Assembly: GCA_036971715.1 (NCBI GenBank)
Contig: JAVHJL010000006.1
Span: forward strand, 868,001-932,000
Source of the DNA: Arthrobotrys musiformis
Lineage: Eukaryota; Ascomycota; Orbiliomycetes; Orbiliales; Orbiliaceae
Reading direction: 5' to 3'
DNA: 64,000 nucleotides
The notes beneath the pieces were generated by a model that ran no database searches, was not told the origin of the DNA, and worked only from the letters and a program-made list of their open reading frames with translations. Positions 1 through 12,803 of this stretch are shown piece after piece; position 1 is the first letter of the stretch; every line of letters begins with the position of its first letter. The position numbers and the translations under genes were made by a program.

Positions 1-42
1 GAAGTCTCTGTTGGTACTCGCTGAGTGTGAAATCCGAAAAGT

Positions 43-642
43 TCATGGCATGCTATGTCTATGAACAGCAGGTGGTGGCATCGCTATGATCGTGTGCTCG
101 GGCGACTGGTCATAGTATTGGTCGTGTATCGACATGCGGTTAACCGGCACACCAACTTCACTATCCTGGTCCGAAATGCAAACAGTTTCCATCGAAATAT
201 AAGATTGAACTATTTGACCGGAGCGTTGCTGCCTCATAGCCTCGTCATATTCGATAGGTTCTGGGGTAGTGCTCGTGGGACGAAAGCTCAGAACGGTTTT
301 GGATTTCGTTTGCTGGGCGCGAAGATGTCGCAGCCAGATGCCCCTGTGAGCGAGAAAGATAACAACAGCGATAGTTACAATGAAGACGGCGGCAATCGTT
401 GCCCCAATGGCCCCTGGGATGTTCTTTTTCGGTGCTGCTGTCGGAGTCGGTGAAGGAATATCATACCAAAGAGCAGACACTGATGTTCCTCGACGGTAAA
501 GGGGACTGTCCTGGTTTTTCGTAGCAGCTTCAATATTCGATGTTGAGTCGGGGCCCTCGGCTTGGTCGTCGAACTGGCTTGGCGGAAGAGCCCAAGCAAC
601 GGAGAAGACCGTCACCGCGATGTAGAAGACAGTTGCCCGCAT
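43..642 (-). CDS. Predicted single-pass membrane protein with signal peptide
   Basis: Single-exon frame of 199 residues. I chose the ATG at 642 rather than the in-frame ATG at 669, because from there the protein begins directly with a signal peptide (MRATVFYIAVTVFSVAWA, cleavage likely before LPPSQ). A short, low-complexity ectodomain follows, with a Pro/Thr/Ser run just before one transmembrane segment (around residues 75-98, rich in Ala/Ile/Val). A basic stop-transfer stretch (HRGIWLRHLR) and a cytosolic tail of about 90 residues come next. I recognise no catalytic domain. The architecture (short extracellular stalk, one TM, basic tail) resembles fungal wall-stress-sensor or mid2-like proteins, but the WSC cysteine pattern is absent, so this is only a topological resemblance. 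The opposite strand is also open here but shows no domain. Confidence 0.6.
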   Translation of the reverse strand: MRATVFYIAVTVFSVAWALPPSQFDDQAEGPDSTSNIEAATKNQDSPLYRRGTSVSALWYDIPSPTPTAAPKKNIPGAIGATIAAVFIVTIAVVIFLAHRGIWLRHLRAQQTKSKTVLSFRPTSTTPEPIEYDEAMRQQRSGQIVQSYISMETVCISDQDSEVGVPVNRMSIHDQYYDQSPEHTIIAMPPPAVHRHSMP

Positions 643-3600
643 AACTTCCCCAGAAGCGATGTGGTCCACTGGCAGCGTGCTCAGATGGTCAAAAAATGGG
701 CTTTCGTTTCCTCCTCTTGCTTACGATTTCAACCCCCTTTGCTACGACCGATGTATCGAGAGAACGGTCTTTAATAGCGTCGTGCAACATATCCGTGTTC
801 CTTTTCCAACTGGTAGGCGGCCATGATATTTTTGCAGATTTCCTTCGTTGTAATATAATTAACAGGACGGCTGAGGTTTTGTTCTGGGAACGATCTGCTA
901 GCACTCCTTTCTCCTGCTCTCAACCCGATCGTCAACCTCGTATGTAAGGTAGGGAAACTATAGCTTATTTTATCACATTAGGAATAAAAAATGGAACCCG
1001 GAGATATTTAAAGTCGTTGATCGTTAATCATTTGCATTTCGCCTACCACCAAAGGAGGGAGGGAGAAAAAAAAAAAGTATGTGCTCAAATCGAACAACGA
1101 TGTCGAATACAAGCAAGACAAGCACGGCCATGGCAGGAAGGACAACCCTGGGCACCAGCCATGCTTGCTTGTCCAAGTCAAAGGGCAGCCTACAAAAATG
1201 TACTAGGAAGCGTGGTAACCGGCGTCTGCCCCAAATGACGGAGTATGGACCACGCCGTCGGAAGGTTCAAGCTTACCTGCGGTTATCTGCACTGTTTGAC
1301 ACGGAGGCCCATAACACCATCGTATCGTAGATTGTTTGGCTTGATTGTGACTAAAAGGAACCAAGGGAACGAATAACAAAGAGGTAAAGAATTCCTCGGT
1401 CTCGTTCGGATGAAGCGAAAGTCGCTGGTTGCCTAACGAATGACGCTAGCTAGCCATCTCTTGGGATCGCTTATGGGGCAAAGAGAGCCCACTAGGGGAT
1501 GCTAGACTGTTAACGTTATTTCTTCCGCTCGCAGAATCGGGCAAATCCACCGAATCAATGGAGCTTTCTTCAGATCGTGATTACAGGCCTCCGTACCAAA
1601 AAGGGCAGTCGAGAAGGTCGACGTTGTAACAGCTCCGCCCATTAGTTATCCCACAGCATATAAATCCTGGCCTCATAAGTCTTGGGGGGCAGGGCCGGAC
1701 TCGTCTGGATGAGTTGCGGTGGATCCATGTTGTTTCTTCTTACTCCATAGAAACAGGAATCCTCTCGTCGGTTGAAAAAGTATGCCCTTGCAATCGAGCT
1801 TGCTTGTCGACGTGACTTTGAGAGCACCCCAGACATCGTAAGCTGGTGGACCCACGGAGGCGTGAGCATGAGCATTCCAGGACAAGGCGGTTGGGACACA
1901 AGGCGACAACACAAACAGGGTTAAAAGACTCTATGTCAAACACAAATGCCTCCTGAAATCGTAAAGCGGATTAGGCAGGATATTCCGCTCAGTTCGCAAT
2001 TGCGCTTCCTGGTAAATTGTGTCGCAATGTCGATATTAATACTATACGCCGGATAACTATAGGAGGCTGCGTATAGGGATTTCAAATATCCATAGGAGCA
2101 GATTAAAACCAACATGTCCATGTGACTTCAGGCCGCAGGAATTGTAAAAACATCACGATCCGCAGGATGCGTCTACAAATGCGGCATCATGCCGGATGGC
2201 ATGGTTATTGTGATATCAATGCAATCGAGCGAATTCTTATCATTAGCGGATCGGCAAACAAGAATTTGATCGTTTCACATACCCTTCCACTAGACTCTGA
2301 TGAGGAGCTGCAACTGCCAGGAAAGTTCCTAGCGTCCGGCCGACAGGGCAAACGGATAGCCACCAGCTGGGTCGGAACAACGGCATTTTGGACCCTCATT
2401 ACGATATAGTAAGGCCAAATCTTCCACCAATTCGAGGCTCAAAACTTCTCCCTATTCCGAATTCGCAGACACGAGCATACGACATGTATGCTAAGTATTG
2501 GCTCATCCGCCGTGGCTTTCCCCAAAAATTTCAGTTTAATTAATTGCGGCAAGATCTAGATTTCCTCGGGCCAACACAGCACAGGATCGAGCAGATCCGT
2601 TGGATTTTAATGGCCATATGGCGCCCAGATCAAATCAATGGAACTAGAGAATGCAGCCGCACGTGGGCCGATTCTGGATCGACTCATGAGTCGTTAGGTT
2701 CTAATCAAGCTCATGTGCCAAGACGGCAGCGGTATATTGCTTTATTCGGCCGAAAACCAAGGTTGTTGTATTTTCGCGTAAGGGGAAAGATATCCGTGTT
2801 GTTACAGACCTCAACAGGTGCCTGAAGCTCACGGATCCGGATATCCCCGACGTGATATCGATCTCGTATTTCGATGTAAGATCAAGCTCACTAACTCTAT
2901 TTCATATTACTAATTGTGTAAGACCGAGGGAGCAGCTATTTCGTCTTAGAGTAGTTCGGCGTGAATATTCGACTGAAACAAATTTGCACAGGTAGCAAAC
3001 GTTAGACATACAAATGTTCCAGATATCGAATCCACCAGTAACCCGAGCTAGCTGGGGGTTGTCACTTCTACAATTAACAACATTGCACATGCATACGTAA
3101 TCAATTAAGCTGAGACGAATATTGCAGAAGTAGAGATCCCTTACACCAAGAAAACCTTGACGGCATAGGCTGTTTGCCCGGTCTTCGGTTTTCTAAGATT
3201 CTAGTATTGTACTTAGGTACCTAGGTATGATACAGCGAGCAGTATACCTAAGAGACTACATCGTTCTAGTATTAACAAATGGAAGATACTATCCTGTCTC
3301 AGAAACAGTGGCCTTGGGCCTACTCGCCGAACATTCGGAGTCTTACTAAGTTGAGAGTTGTTGGGAGCTCGCGCCGGTCGGGGTAGTGTTATTTTTGCTA
3401 ATATGAATCAAAACTGTGCAAGGTATGTAAGGCAGAGAACACCCAAGTAGCTGGGGAGTGTAGCAATAGCCCCTCATCGGTGCGCTGCCGGCAGTACTGC
3501 CCCTCGCTATGCGATAAGACTCTACATGTGTCGATTACATCGCATGATCCCCCTACCTGCCCGTTTTGCCTAGACAATAAACCCCTCGAGATGAACTCAC

Positions 3601-6600
3601 TCCCCGAGGTTTTGCGTGCTGTTTGCAGCCTCCCCTAGGCTAATTATGCGAAAAGGCTATCACGTCATTAGGGTGCATAACAGTAAACTAGGCCACGTCG
3701 GTGTAGAATGTCGAAGCATGAGCCCTCGATGCAAGTTGTTGTACCGCTATGCCCTGCCGGCCGAGTTGTCGCAAATATGTACAGGCACTATGCTAGAATA
3801 TCCGGATAACCACGATTTGTGAGTCTCCCAGCTTACAAAAGATATCACGGGGACGCAGCCCATGGATCTAGTTGCCCACTTCTTATTTATACTTAATTTT
3901 TGATCAATTGAACAGAATATTAATTAATGTTATAACCTATCATCAGCAATCCATCTACACCTTCTTTTCTTAGCTAGCTATCCCTCGCGGTTATCCCTAC
4001 TCGCCTCGTTTTCAAGCAGAGCTCCTAGTGTGCGGTCCGAAATTCCAGCCCAGGAGAATGCCTGCCCTAATATCATTTGACCATGCTAACATCTAGCATC
4101 TATAGACCAACCGAGGGCCGCTCCGAGATCCCAAATGGGCCAGGTACCCAGTGGCGTCCTGTCCTTGTGTTGATCCAATGACCTGGCACAACAGGCCGCT
4201 AACTTCCTCCACCTTCTTTTTTAAAACCTCGACGCGCCGACAAGCCACTCGCAAACCACGGAACCTCGATAAGCTTAGTTTCTTAGTTACATTTGTGTGA
4301 CGATCTAATCAGCCAAATTTCCAGCTCAACTCTTGACATTCCACAACACAAGCGCATATCTAAACTAAATTAGATAGCTATGCAATAGCCGATATGCTGC
4401 CAAGCGAATCGTCAAACCCGTACGCAGGCAGCTGGATTGGACTGAATTCTAGCTGCCTTGTATATCTGAAATCTTGACACTTGCCTCTTTCAGTCACGAT
4501 GGGCTTTTGTGAAGTGCCACATCTGCACTTTGACGCCCTTAACACGAATACAAAATGTTAATTATAGACCAAAAATACTTTGGTTGATATCCAATGCTTT
4601 GACACCGCCGATTTCCTTATCAACCTGCATGCATCTGCAGATTGGGTCGAGACCATGCATGTGTTGCTATTATATTTGCGGGGAGTTCGAGCTAAATAGG
4701 TAGCGAACGTACAAAGATAAACTCGAAAATGAGCTGAAGGTCAACTGGATACTTTGCTTAGTTTTTCAGGGAGTTCAGATTGGCGCTCTCGTGAATATTA
4801 TGATGTGTAGGTCTAGTGGTGAAGACGGGTGTCCAGATTGTACACCGAGAACTCGCGGCCTGATCAGCTGAGCCATGGCACCCGGCCCTGCTATCTTCAC
4901 GCACATCAGTGTTTATACGCATTAGAATCAATGGCTTTAACATTGGCATTTCCTATGTTCCTAGTTGATATCTGTAGGAAACCCCCATGTCACAATTCCG
5001 ACTTATGCTCTCCAACCGCTAGCCAAGATTGTGGTCGGATACATATATCATATCCTCGCTGCAGCTGGTTACGGTCATGGTTTACCATATCTCTCATATC
5101 GTTCAAATTTAATGCGGATATTCTACCTTGACACATGATAGTGATATGGTGGCACATGTGTAGATTCTCAAATAGATCATCCGGTATCAATTAAAAAAAA
5201 CCCGTCCATATAGTTGCGGTCAACATGTGTATAGCTAGAAGCCCTCGCGGTGAGGATTTTTATTTGACCTAGTCCCAGTCAATGCACGAGGTCTCCTGCC
5301 CATCGCGGAAGTACGTACTCGAGATATGGATACCTCCAATGCAAGTAATCTTCATAATCGATCATCCGATGATCTTGCCAGCGCCCGTCATGGGCACAAT
5401 TACACCTGTTTATTTACAGATAAACCCGGAGCACAACTGAAGTTTAGCCAAATAGCTCCTCCATTTAGCTTCCCACTGCTCCTGTTCGACCTAGATATCT
5501 GCTGATGATATATAGGCCTATACGTGATTGAATATCGCTCCTCAGGCTTAAATCCCCCGTTTTCACGCGATCAAGTGTTTCTCTCTCTCTAGGTAAGAGG
5601 GAAAGATAAGAAAGACTTGAAAGTCTGTGCTAACAAAAACAAGTACGAAAGAAAAATACAATAGCGTCTATCCCCGCCATTCGTACCCGATTTTTATAGG
5701 CAGGCACGGCACCCTACAATAAAGGTCCCTCCAAAATGGAGCTGCCCAGAGAATTCATATAACATTGTAATTTTGCGAAATATTCAAAAAGAATAGGGCG
5801 TTTGGTAAAATATTGTTAAAAGTATCAATACTTGCTAAAACATAATCTAGCAAAAGCTTTGTAAACTTTTGAAGGGGCGTAAGAATACGGGCAGGCGTGG
5901 ACCGCGGCTGCAACCCAAGACTGGTAAGAATATTGCCGTTGGTATGTATTGGGAATTTATCGCTTTATTATTCAAGACCACTACGATTTTTGCGAAGCAT
6001 TTAACATGATTGTATATATAGATTACCGAATAGTGAGGAATCTAGGGCTCGAAGGTGGTGCCGCGCAACGGACCAAAGAACTAAATATAACACTGAAAAT
6101 GAGGATATCAATAATTACACATATGGGGACCAGTATTAAGACAGGGAAAACACACGATTTCGGTCTGGAGTTTTTATACCTGTAGAGGCTTATAATAACA
6201 TCAATTGAAGATATGCATCATCGTTTCGAGACCTAAGTCTATACGAATATGCCATAGAGTTGCGCTCTGGTGGTTAGAGTGTCACGCCAGCGTCGACTGC
6301 AGTAAAAAAGCAGAGCAAAGTTGCTCGTTCTTGATTCAGACTCTATTTAGTAACATAGATAATATCGTGTATACATCTTGAATTTACGGTTTACCTAAAG
6401 CAGCTGTGGTTGGCTGGCACCGCGAGACCAGCTGTGATGCCTTTTTTGATTCTCACAATTAAAAAAAATTATTCAGTCGATGTATGTACTCTCCAACCAA
6501 ATTTCCCTCTTTCCCTTTAGCACATGAATATTCAAGACACCAGATCTGCAAATTATTATCTTTTGGTGTCGCTAACTACCTGTGGTTATCTCGTAAATCA

Positions 6601-9600
6601 AGTGCTCCTGCAGATGACCTGCAAGCCAAATCGGTTAAACTCTCTAGCTGCCAGTTTTAAACCGTTTTACATGCGATTCTTAGTCCAGATGTATTAGTAT
6701 TATGTCTGCGTCGTAGCTAGCTTGCCATGGGCGTCGACGTTGCATGGTGCGCAGCCGTGTTGTTTCTGTTGAGGTTTGCAACGAACTGGTCTACCGGTAT
6801 ACCCGAACAATGGGGCAAACATCTGCAACCACGCTCCACTTCACAATCTGACCGCAGTATAGTGCAGCTAAGTGGGGTTTCATAAAAAACTACCTGACAG
6901 ATTTATCCGTATCTGCAGCATAATACATGTACAGATTTAAAAACAGGGGTTTTTTTTTTTCTCTTCCAAAACAAAAAAACAAAAACTAGGAGTATCACGC
7001 TCCGATATGCGAAGCGGTAGACATGTGAGAGTTTGGGGCGGTTGGAGTTTTAATATGAGCTCCATTGGCGACTAAAAACATATAATGGTCGACTTAATGG
7101 GTTACAAATTGGTTTCGGGAACGCGTATAGCTTCGAGCAGAGCGGCTGTGCTAGTCAGTATACATATAGCTCAGTGGTAACTTATGGCGAGATGAAAGGT
7201 ATGCTATATACTCGGTAATATTCTTCACTGTCAAAGGGTCCAGGCCTTCGGATCAGGCGTTTCAGCAATATATACGGAGGGGCATGCTGATATCCATGCG
7301 CCAGACCCCTTGAAACGTTTCCAACCCGCGTTTTGTAAAATTTGGATGCGATGATCTGTGCAGCTGTCAACGCTGCAAAGAAAGGGTTATAACATGGGAA
7401 TATAGGAGCAATACAGTCTCAATTTATAATTCAAGTTGCGGCAAGTTTATAATGCGACTTTTATAATTCAAAGGGCTACTTTAACCGATGTGAGTCCTAA
7501 GCAATGCAATGGATTGGAGGCGGGGTGGGGGCCGGGCAGTGTGTTGATTTTGTTGGATGTTTTGCAATATCAATATCATGGCTTCATGTCTCGAGACCTC
7601 TGGCCGGGGTGATTTAAGATGCATAGATGGTGGGAGATTCTAAGGAACTTATCCCGATAGTTAGAGATAATTGGCGCAGCATGAGAGACAGACATTTTTT
7701 CTTTTAAAATAAACCACAACCCCCCCCCCCCCCAAAAAAAAAAAAAAAAAAAAAAAAATTTCGATATAGCTGACTGAAATTAGCAGAAAGCTTAAAGGAT
7801 ACAACACGGGGCTGCGGCTGTAGCTATACGGGGTAGTTGTCCCATGACTTAGCTCAGTGCTGGTATATATGAGGGGTATCGTAGTTTGCCAGACGTCGCA
7901 ATACATCGTATGATATGACGTCCGATTATGGTATGAAGTATGCGAATTCACCACGTGTATGTCCATATCTGAGTTGCGAATGGGCCAAACTGTAATACCT
8001 GAACGAACTAGCTAAGAGCTACGGCTATATAATCCCTGGCGGCTGGCAGTTTTCTTGGGCTTTGCTCCGAATGCCTATCGATCACAGACGTTGTTCTGGA
8101 AGTAATTTCGATAAATGCGCTAGAATTCGCGAACTCGTTCCATGGCCATACACGTGGGCTTCGGTAATTCCTAGGATCCGAAGATGACACTTGCAATTTT
8201 AAGTATAATAGTCCCACCAAGGGTAAAAAAGTATACTTTAACTTTGCTACTATAGCGGCCTGAGCTCGGCAAGTACTCAAGCAAGCGTAAAAGAAACCAA
8301 TGGCTGTTTAGCATCTCATACTGGGGAAATGTCATACCCCGCCGCCAAGCTTTGATGTGGCACGCTGCTCTATGAACTTGTGGAGACCGGCTCATATAAC
8401 TTGTATTATCCATATTAAAAAGTGCGGAGGTTGGAATCTATACTAGAGTGCTCCCGTATTGACACAGCCGCTGTTCTATCTCTTATGCTCAACCAACTTC
8501 GAATGTCGCAACCGTTAACCGTGCACGGCCATTGAGCTCAAGGAAAGTGTGCACATAGCGGCTTTATTGTCAAAGTTCGCCATACCGTTTATAAATCCGT
8601 CCGTGGCCTTTTAAACTTAATAATAGGGCTCGGACTTCGCAGTATCGTCACATCTAGCATCTCAAAGTGTCAAGTATTGTGGGTCCAAGCCGTGATCAGA
8701 CCGCGATAGCCTAGAGTCTCTATATGTGTACTTACATACATGCATACTCCTAACCCTTTAGCAACAATGCTGACGAAGGAAACACCGGGATTGGGGTGAT
8801 GTTATATGTGCTATACACCGTGATCATGAACGTAGGCCTTAATGTTCCAATCGTCTTTGGAATTGTGGAGATACATGGCCATCCGGCGGTCGAAGTGTGA
8901 CGGGCAAAATCAATATATTAACCGTTCCTGGCTAGAAGGTTCGTTCGCATGTGTTCCTCCGCATACCAGGTTAGAAACCTGAGATTCTCTTGGCACCTCG
9001 TATTCGGGAGCTTGATACCGCCGACAAGATGTGCCGATAGACCGTGCTCGAATTCGAAAGTGACGGACAAATACGAACGTAACGTAAGGACGCCACAACC
9101 CGTGGATAATCGAACGGTGACCAATTTGCAGTGATTTTATAACCGGCGCCGTTCACGTTCTTCTTTTAAAAAAAATTGAGATAGAATCTTCAATCATTGT
9201 TGCGCAATAATGTATCCGCGGCATATTTTTCTTTGTATTCACTCACTATTATCATGAGACTGTCTGATCCGATCGCGTGGGGGTTTTTAAAGGCATTTTC
9301 TGGGGCTTATGTCGAAATTTCATATGGAGTCTTCGAAGAGCGGCTAGAAAGAACCCAACACAACCTAACTTAGGTTGGGGGCACTGGCCGGTTAAATAAG
9401 TAAACTTGTCACGACTCAGGCAAAGATGCGACTCTGGGGCCGGAGGTCAAAGCTTTGAAATTTTATATCTCAAGGAAAGAATCTCGTTGTGAACAAAAGG
9501 TATTTTGACAAGGTTTTGCGTAAATACGGGCCAGTTTCCGAAAACTTCGTGCTCAGACCCTCACACCACCCTGCTGTTGACCGTGGTCTGGCCAATCAGG

Positions 9601-11502
9601 ATACCAATTCCGCACATCATCCTTGTGTTTGAATGTCTCCACATCCGGCTCGCTTTTTTCCGATTGCGGGGATGGGCTCTGGCAAATGATGTCGAGCTGA
9701 GTGGGTCCACACGCCAGCAAAGTGTCATGTGCGTTCCACGATGTTATGGGGCAGGGCGACCAGAACAAATCGAACGATTCCATGGTTATTTTCTGGAGGG
9801 TGGCAAGGAATCTATCGAACACGCTGCATGGCTTCCACGCAGCTTCCTGTGTCATGGATCCAGGAATTCTTACGCATTTGTTTCCTTGCTGGTTTCTCTC
9901 CCACCACCACCATTTTGTAAAAACAATGTAATGTCGCATGTTCACCATTAAAACTTGAGTTCAAAACCTTACTTGGAATTCAAGACAATATTACAAGGCT
10001 CTCTTTAATATTCAAACGAAAGCGATGCGATCGCTTTACAATTTATCTCAGGCGGGGTGGGGAGGTTCCCTATTTCCAAACAGAAACAATGCCCAACGGC
10101 TATGCCACCGTCCTTGTCCGCATCATGAAGCGTTGATCCAAGCGTAACAACCTTGCATGGCTTGGCTGTTTATCCACACCCTCTTCCCTAGTCTGCATTT
10201 TAATCCCCATCATCCTCTGCAAGCAGCAGCTTTTGGTTGGTGAAGGCTCGTCCAGACCGCTTGGGCGATCTGCAAGAGGTGGGCTTACTCTGGAAAATTC
10301 CCTAGACATCATCCTCTTGAGCCGTGGGCGGGGCAAGACATCCCCACAAAGGCGTGACCTTGCGTCGGACCATCTCGTATATCCGTATCTGTGTCATTCC
10401 TCTCTATTTCCTGCGTAATCTTTGCGAGAAATCCGTGCCCTTTAGATATGCAACTGAAAACTAAAGGATGGAGTGGAGCAGGCGTGAGGTTTGAGGTGAT
10501 CTATCTGCAGACCACGACCGATGGGTTATACACCGGATAAATCGGCGGCCACTACTCAACCGTTCCATTGGATACTGTTAGCACGATTATACCCACTTGC
10601 CCCAGAATTTCCCTGGCTATTCTTTTTTAAGTCTAATGCTACCAAGGCATCGTAAAGATCCCGTAATTCCTAGCTTCCTGTATTGAACCGTCGCAAAAAA
10701 TCAAAGTCAGACACCAAGACCACCTTTTGCGGCACACCCTGGAGGCCCTCCATCACTGCAAAATTCAATATAATGGTGGGGAATAACAGGGTGATTCCCT
10801 TATCAATGCTTAATTTTGGCTATTTCTCAGTAGAGGCTGCATCCGGTACTGCATTCTAGTCTTTGGTCCTCTAGGTCGTCTGTTAGTGTGGCAGCCCACA
10901 CCTAGTAACCTTCTACACATAAGTAGGGTAGACCTCCAGAACCTTGGTTTATGAAAAAAAAGAGACACGAGTTTTAAGGAAGCCTTATCCAAAGCAGCAA
11001 TATCGACGACCCGAATATCCGCTTTTGATCATATCCAACATCTCCAACGTTGCTTCTGCGTATGAGCCAACTTTGAGCTCTTTACCTCAGCCTCCTGCGT
11101 TCGAAGTTCCCAACTTTACAATATCACGACACCTCAACGCCCACCCATAATATCCGAATTTGTGTTGCTGTTGTTCGCATTTGGGATAATCCGATTTTCT
11201 AGAAGTCTGAGGGGCTGTAAAAAAGGGCCGCGACACGGATATCAAAGTCTGGTAATCGGGGCGGGGGAAAGGGTCAACCATCGCACTTGGATTAGTTCCA
11301 AAGATTTGGTTGGATTTGCGGCTATCTGGTTACTCAACCCCACCGGCGGAATATTTGGGAACATATATTAGTTGAGACTTTGGAGTCAACTGAAAATCCC
11401 GATAAATTTGGTTCCTTCGCTTGATATTCGCGGATGTCGGTGTTACTATGAAGAAGAAAGGTCGTCGGAAGACTAGACGGTGTATAGTTCGACGGCGAAA
11501 CC
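643..11502. other. 10.9-kb gene-poor stretch, probably decayed repeat DNA
   Basis: I find no open frame with a recognisable domain, signal peptide or coherent exon chain. The longest frames (9505-9951 plus, 9553-9948 minus) overlap on opposite strands and neither matches a family I know. By eye the DNA is rich in TpA and CTAG steps, which would fit old transposon DNA mutated by RIP, but no terminal repeats or reverse-transcriptase or transposase motifs remain. It contains a C14-A25 tract at 7720-7758 and a tRNA-like box A near 6255. Confidence 0.5.
7720..7758. repeat. Homopolymer junction C14 followed by A25
   Basis: A run of 14 C is followed directly by a run of 25 A. The A run could be the tail of an old retroposed insertion or plain slippage. 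I see no flanking target-site duplication. Confidence 0.9.
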
Positions 11503-12803
11503 ATGGACTGGGTCTTTTATAGTCGTCAGAAACGTCCGGCACATCTTAAGGAACGATTGGTTGTGGTACCCAAAGCTCTATCCTTCGACAAGGTCATAGC
11601 TGGGTCGACCTGCTCGGTAAGCCAAAACTCCTTCATCCTACCGTCTGAATAGTTGCTTTAGCAGAAACCACTCGTTTTCGGGATGTCAAAATTTTTTTGG
11701 TCTATACAAAACGCTAATCTTTTGGTTTTTAGCCATGTTCGACGCGGGACTTCCTAAACTATCTACGCTTTGTGGAACACAGTCCTGAAACCCTGCGATT
11801 CTTCCTTTGGCATCGAGATTATACAAATAAATTTAATTCGTTGTCTCGGGAAGACCAAGATCTTTCACCCCCTTGGGAACTTAATGTTCCGGATACCCTT
11901 GAGAAAGCACATACACATATATCTCATGCATCCACCAGCACATCTGGTCGGAAGCACTCATCTTTTCTACCCGGAGCTGCGATAGGAACAATAGATGAGA
12001 AACTACGACAGAATTCCGTCGTAACAGTCTCTCATCATGAAGTTACACCATTACCCCCCGTAGGCAGTCAAGCCTCTTTCCAACCTTTCCGCAATGAAGT
12101 CTCCCTCGTTGCCCAACTATACATCTCCGCTCAGTCACCCTACGAATTAAACTTAACGTCGAGAGAACGCCTAGCGGTTCTTGAGGCATTAGCCCACACG
12201 ACTCATCCTTCAGTTTTCGACCCAGCGGTTAATTCCGTCTTAGAATCCTTGAGATACCAATCTCACCCGAATTTTGTTCAACATTCACTATCGAACGCCG
12301 GAAGGGCCCGTATCCGAGCGATCCGCCTGCTTGCTGGCTTAGTGCTACTTTCATCTATAGTGTTCGGCCTCTTATTGACACTGAGCCGACAAGCACGCTG
12401 GTGGAGATTATTCGGTGTTGTTCCGTTTGTACTAGGCCTTTTCGCTATGCTGAATGCCAGCAAGGGGATATGCTTCTGGTTGGTTTATCTCGGTTTTAAA
12501 AGAGAGATGCTACCATGGGAACTATTCCCTGCCGATGAAGTTAACAGTTTCTTCTCGGGGATGTCGAAAAGCGACCACGATAGCAGCGAAGCGGAAGAAT
12601 ATGGCATCGAAGAATGGGTTGAGAACTACGAAAACAATACAACACTTCTCAGACGGATGTACGAACGAAGGACAGAAGTCGAAGAGAAGGAAGTTAAACG
12701 TGTACAAAGAGTTATTTCTAAACAAAGTTTTGTCGTAGCATCCGTGGTTGGGCTGGCGTATATTGGAATTTTCATTGGGTTACCCCGGGGGAATCTTTTT
12801 TGA
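11503..12803 (+). CDS. RGS-domain membrane protein (paralogue 1)
   Basis: Exons 11503-11616 and 11733-12803 (phase-0 intron GTAAGC...TTTTAG with a GCTAAT branch), 394 residues. The split RGS domain is clear. Its N-terminal half runs from P39-C-S-T-R-D-F through HSPETLRFFLWHRDY. Its C-terminal half starts at QPFR (about residue 155) and runs to HPNFVQHSLSN (about 226). Two hydrophobic segments follow (about 232-257 and 261-290), then an acidic Glu-rich loop and a last hydrophobic segment (about 369-388) ending LPRGNLF. RGS proteins speed GTP hydrolysis on heterotrimeric G-alpha, and the membrane segments would hold this one at a membrane. The first exon, MDWVFYSRQKR..., was added because it restores the conserved ALSFDKVIAGSTC stretch before the domain, and it has an exact counterpart in the second RGS gene at 48.9 kb. 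Confidence 0.85.

Noticed and set aside
9505..9951. 148-codon plus frame and 131-codon minus frame covering the same bases
   Set aside because: Both are open over the same DNA; neither has a domain, leader or splice context. The minus one reads slightly more protein-like but cannot be supported.
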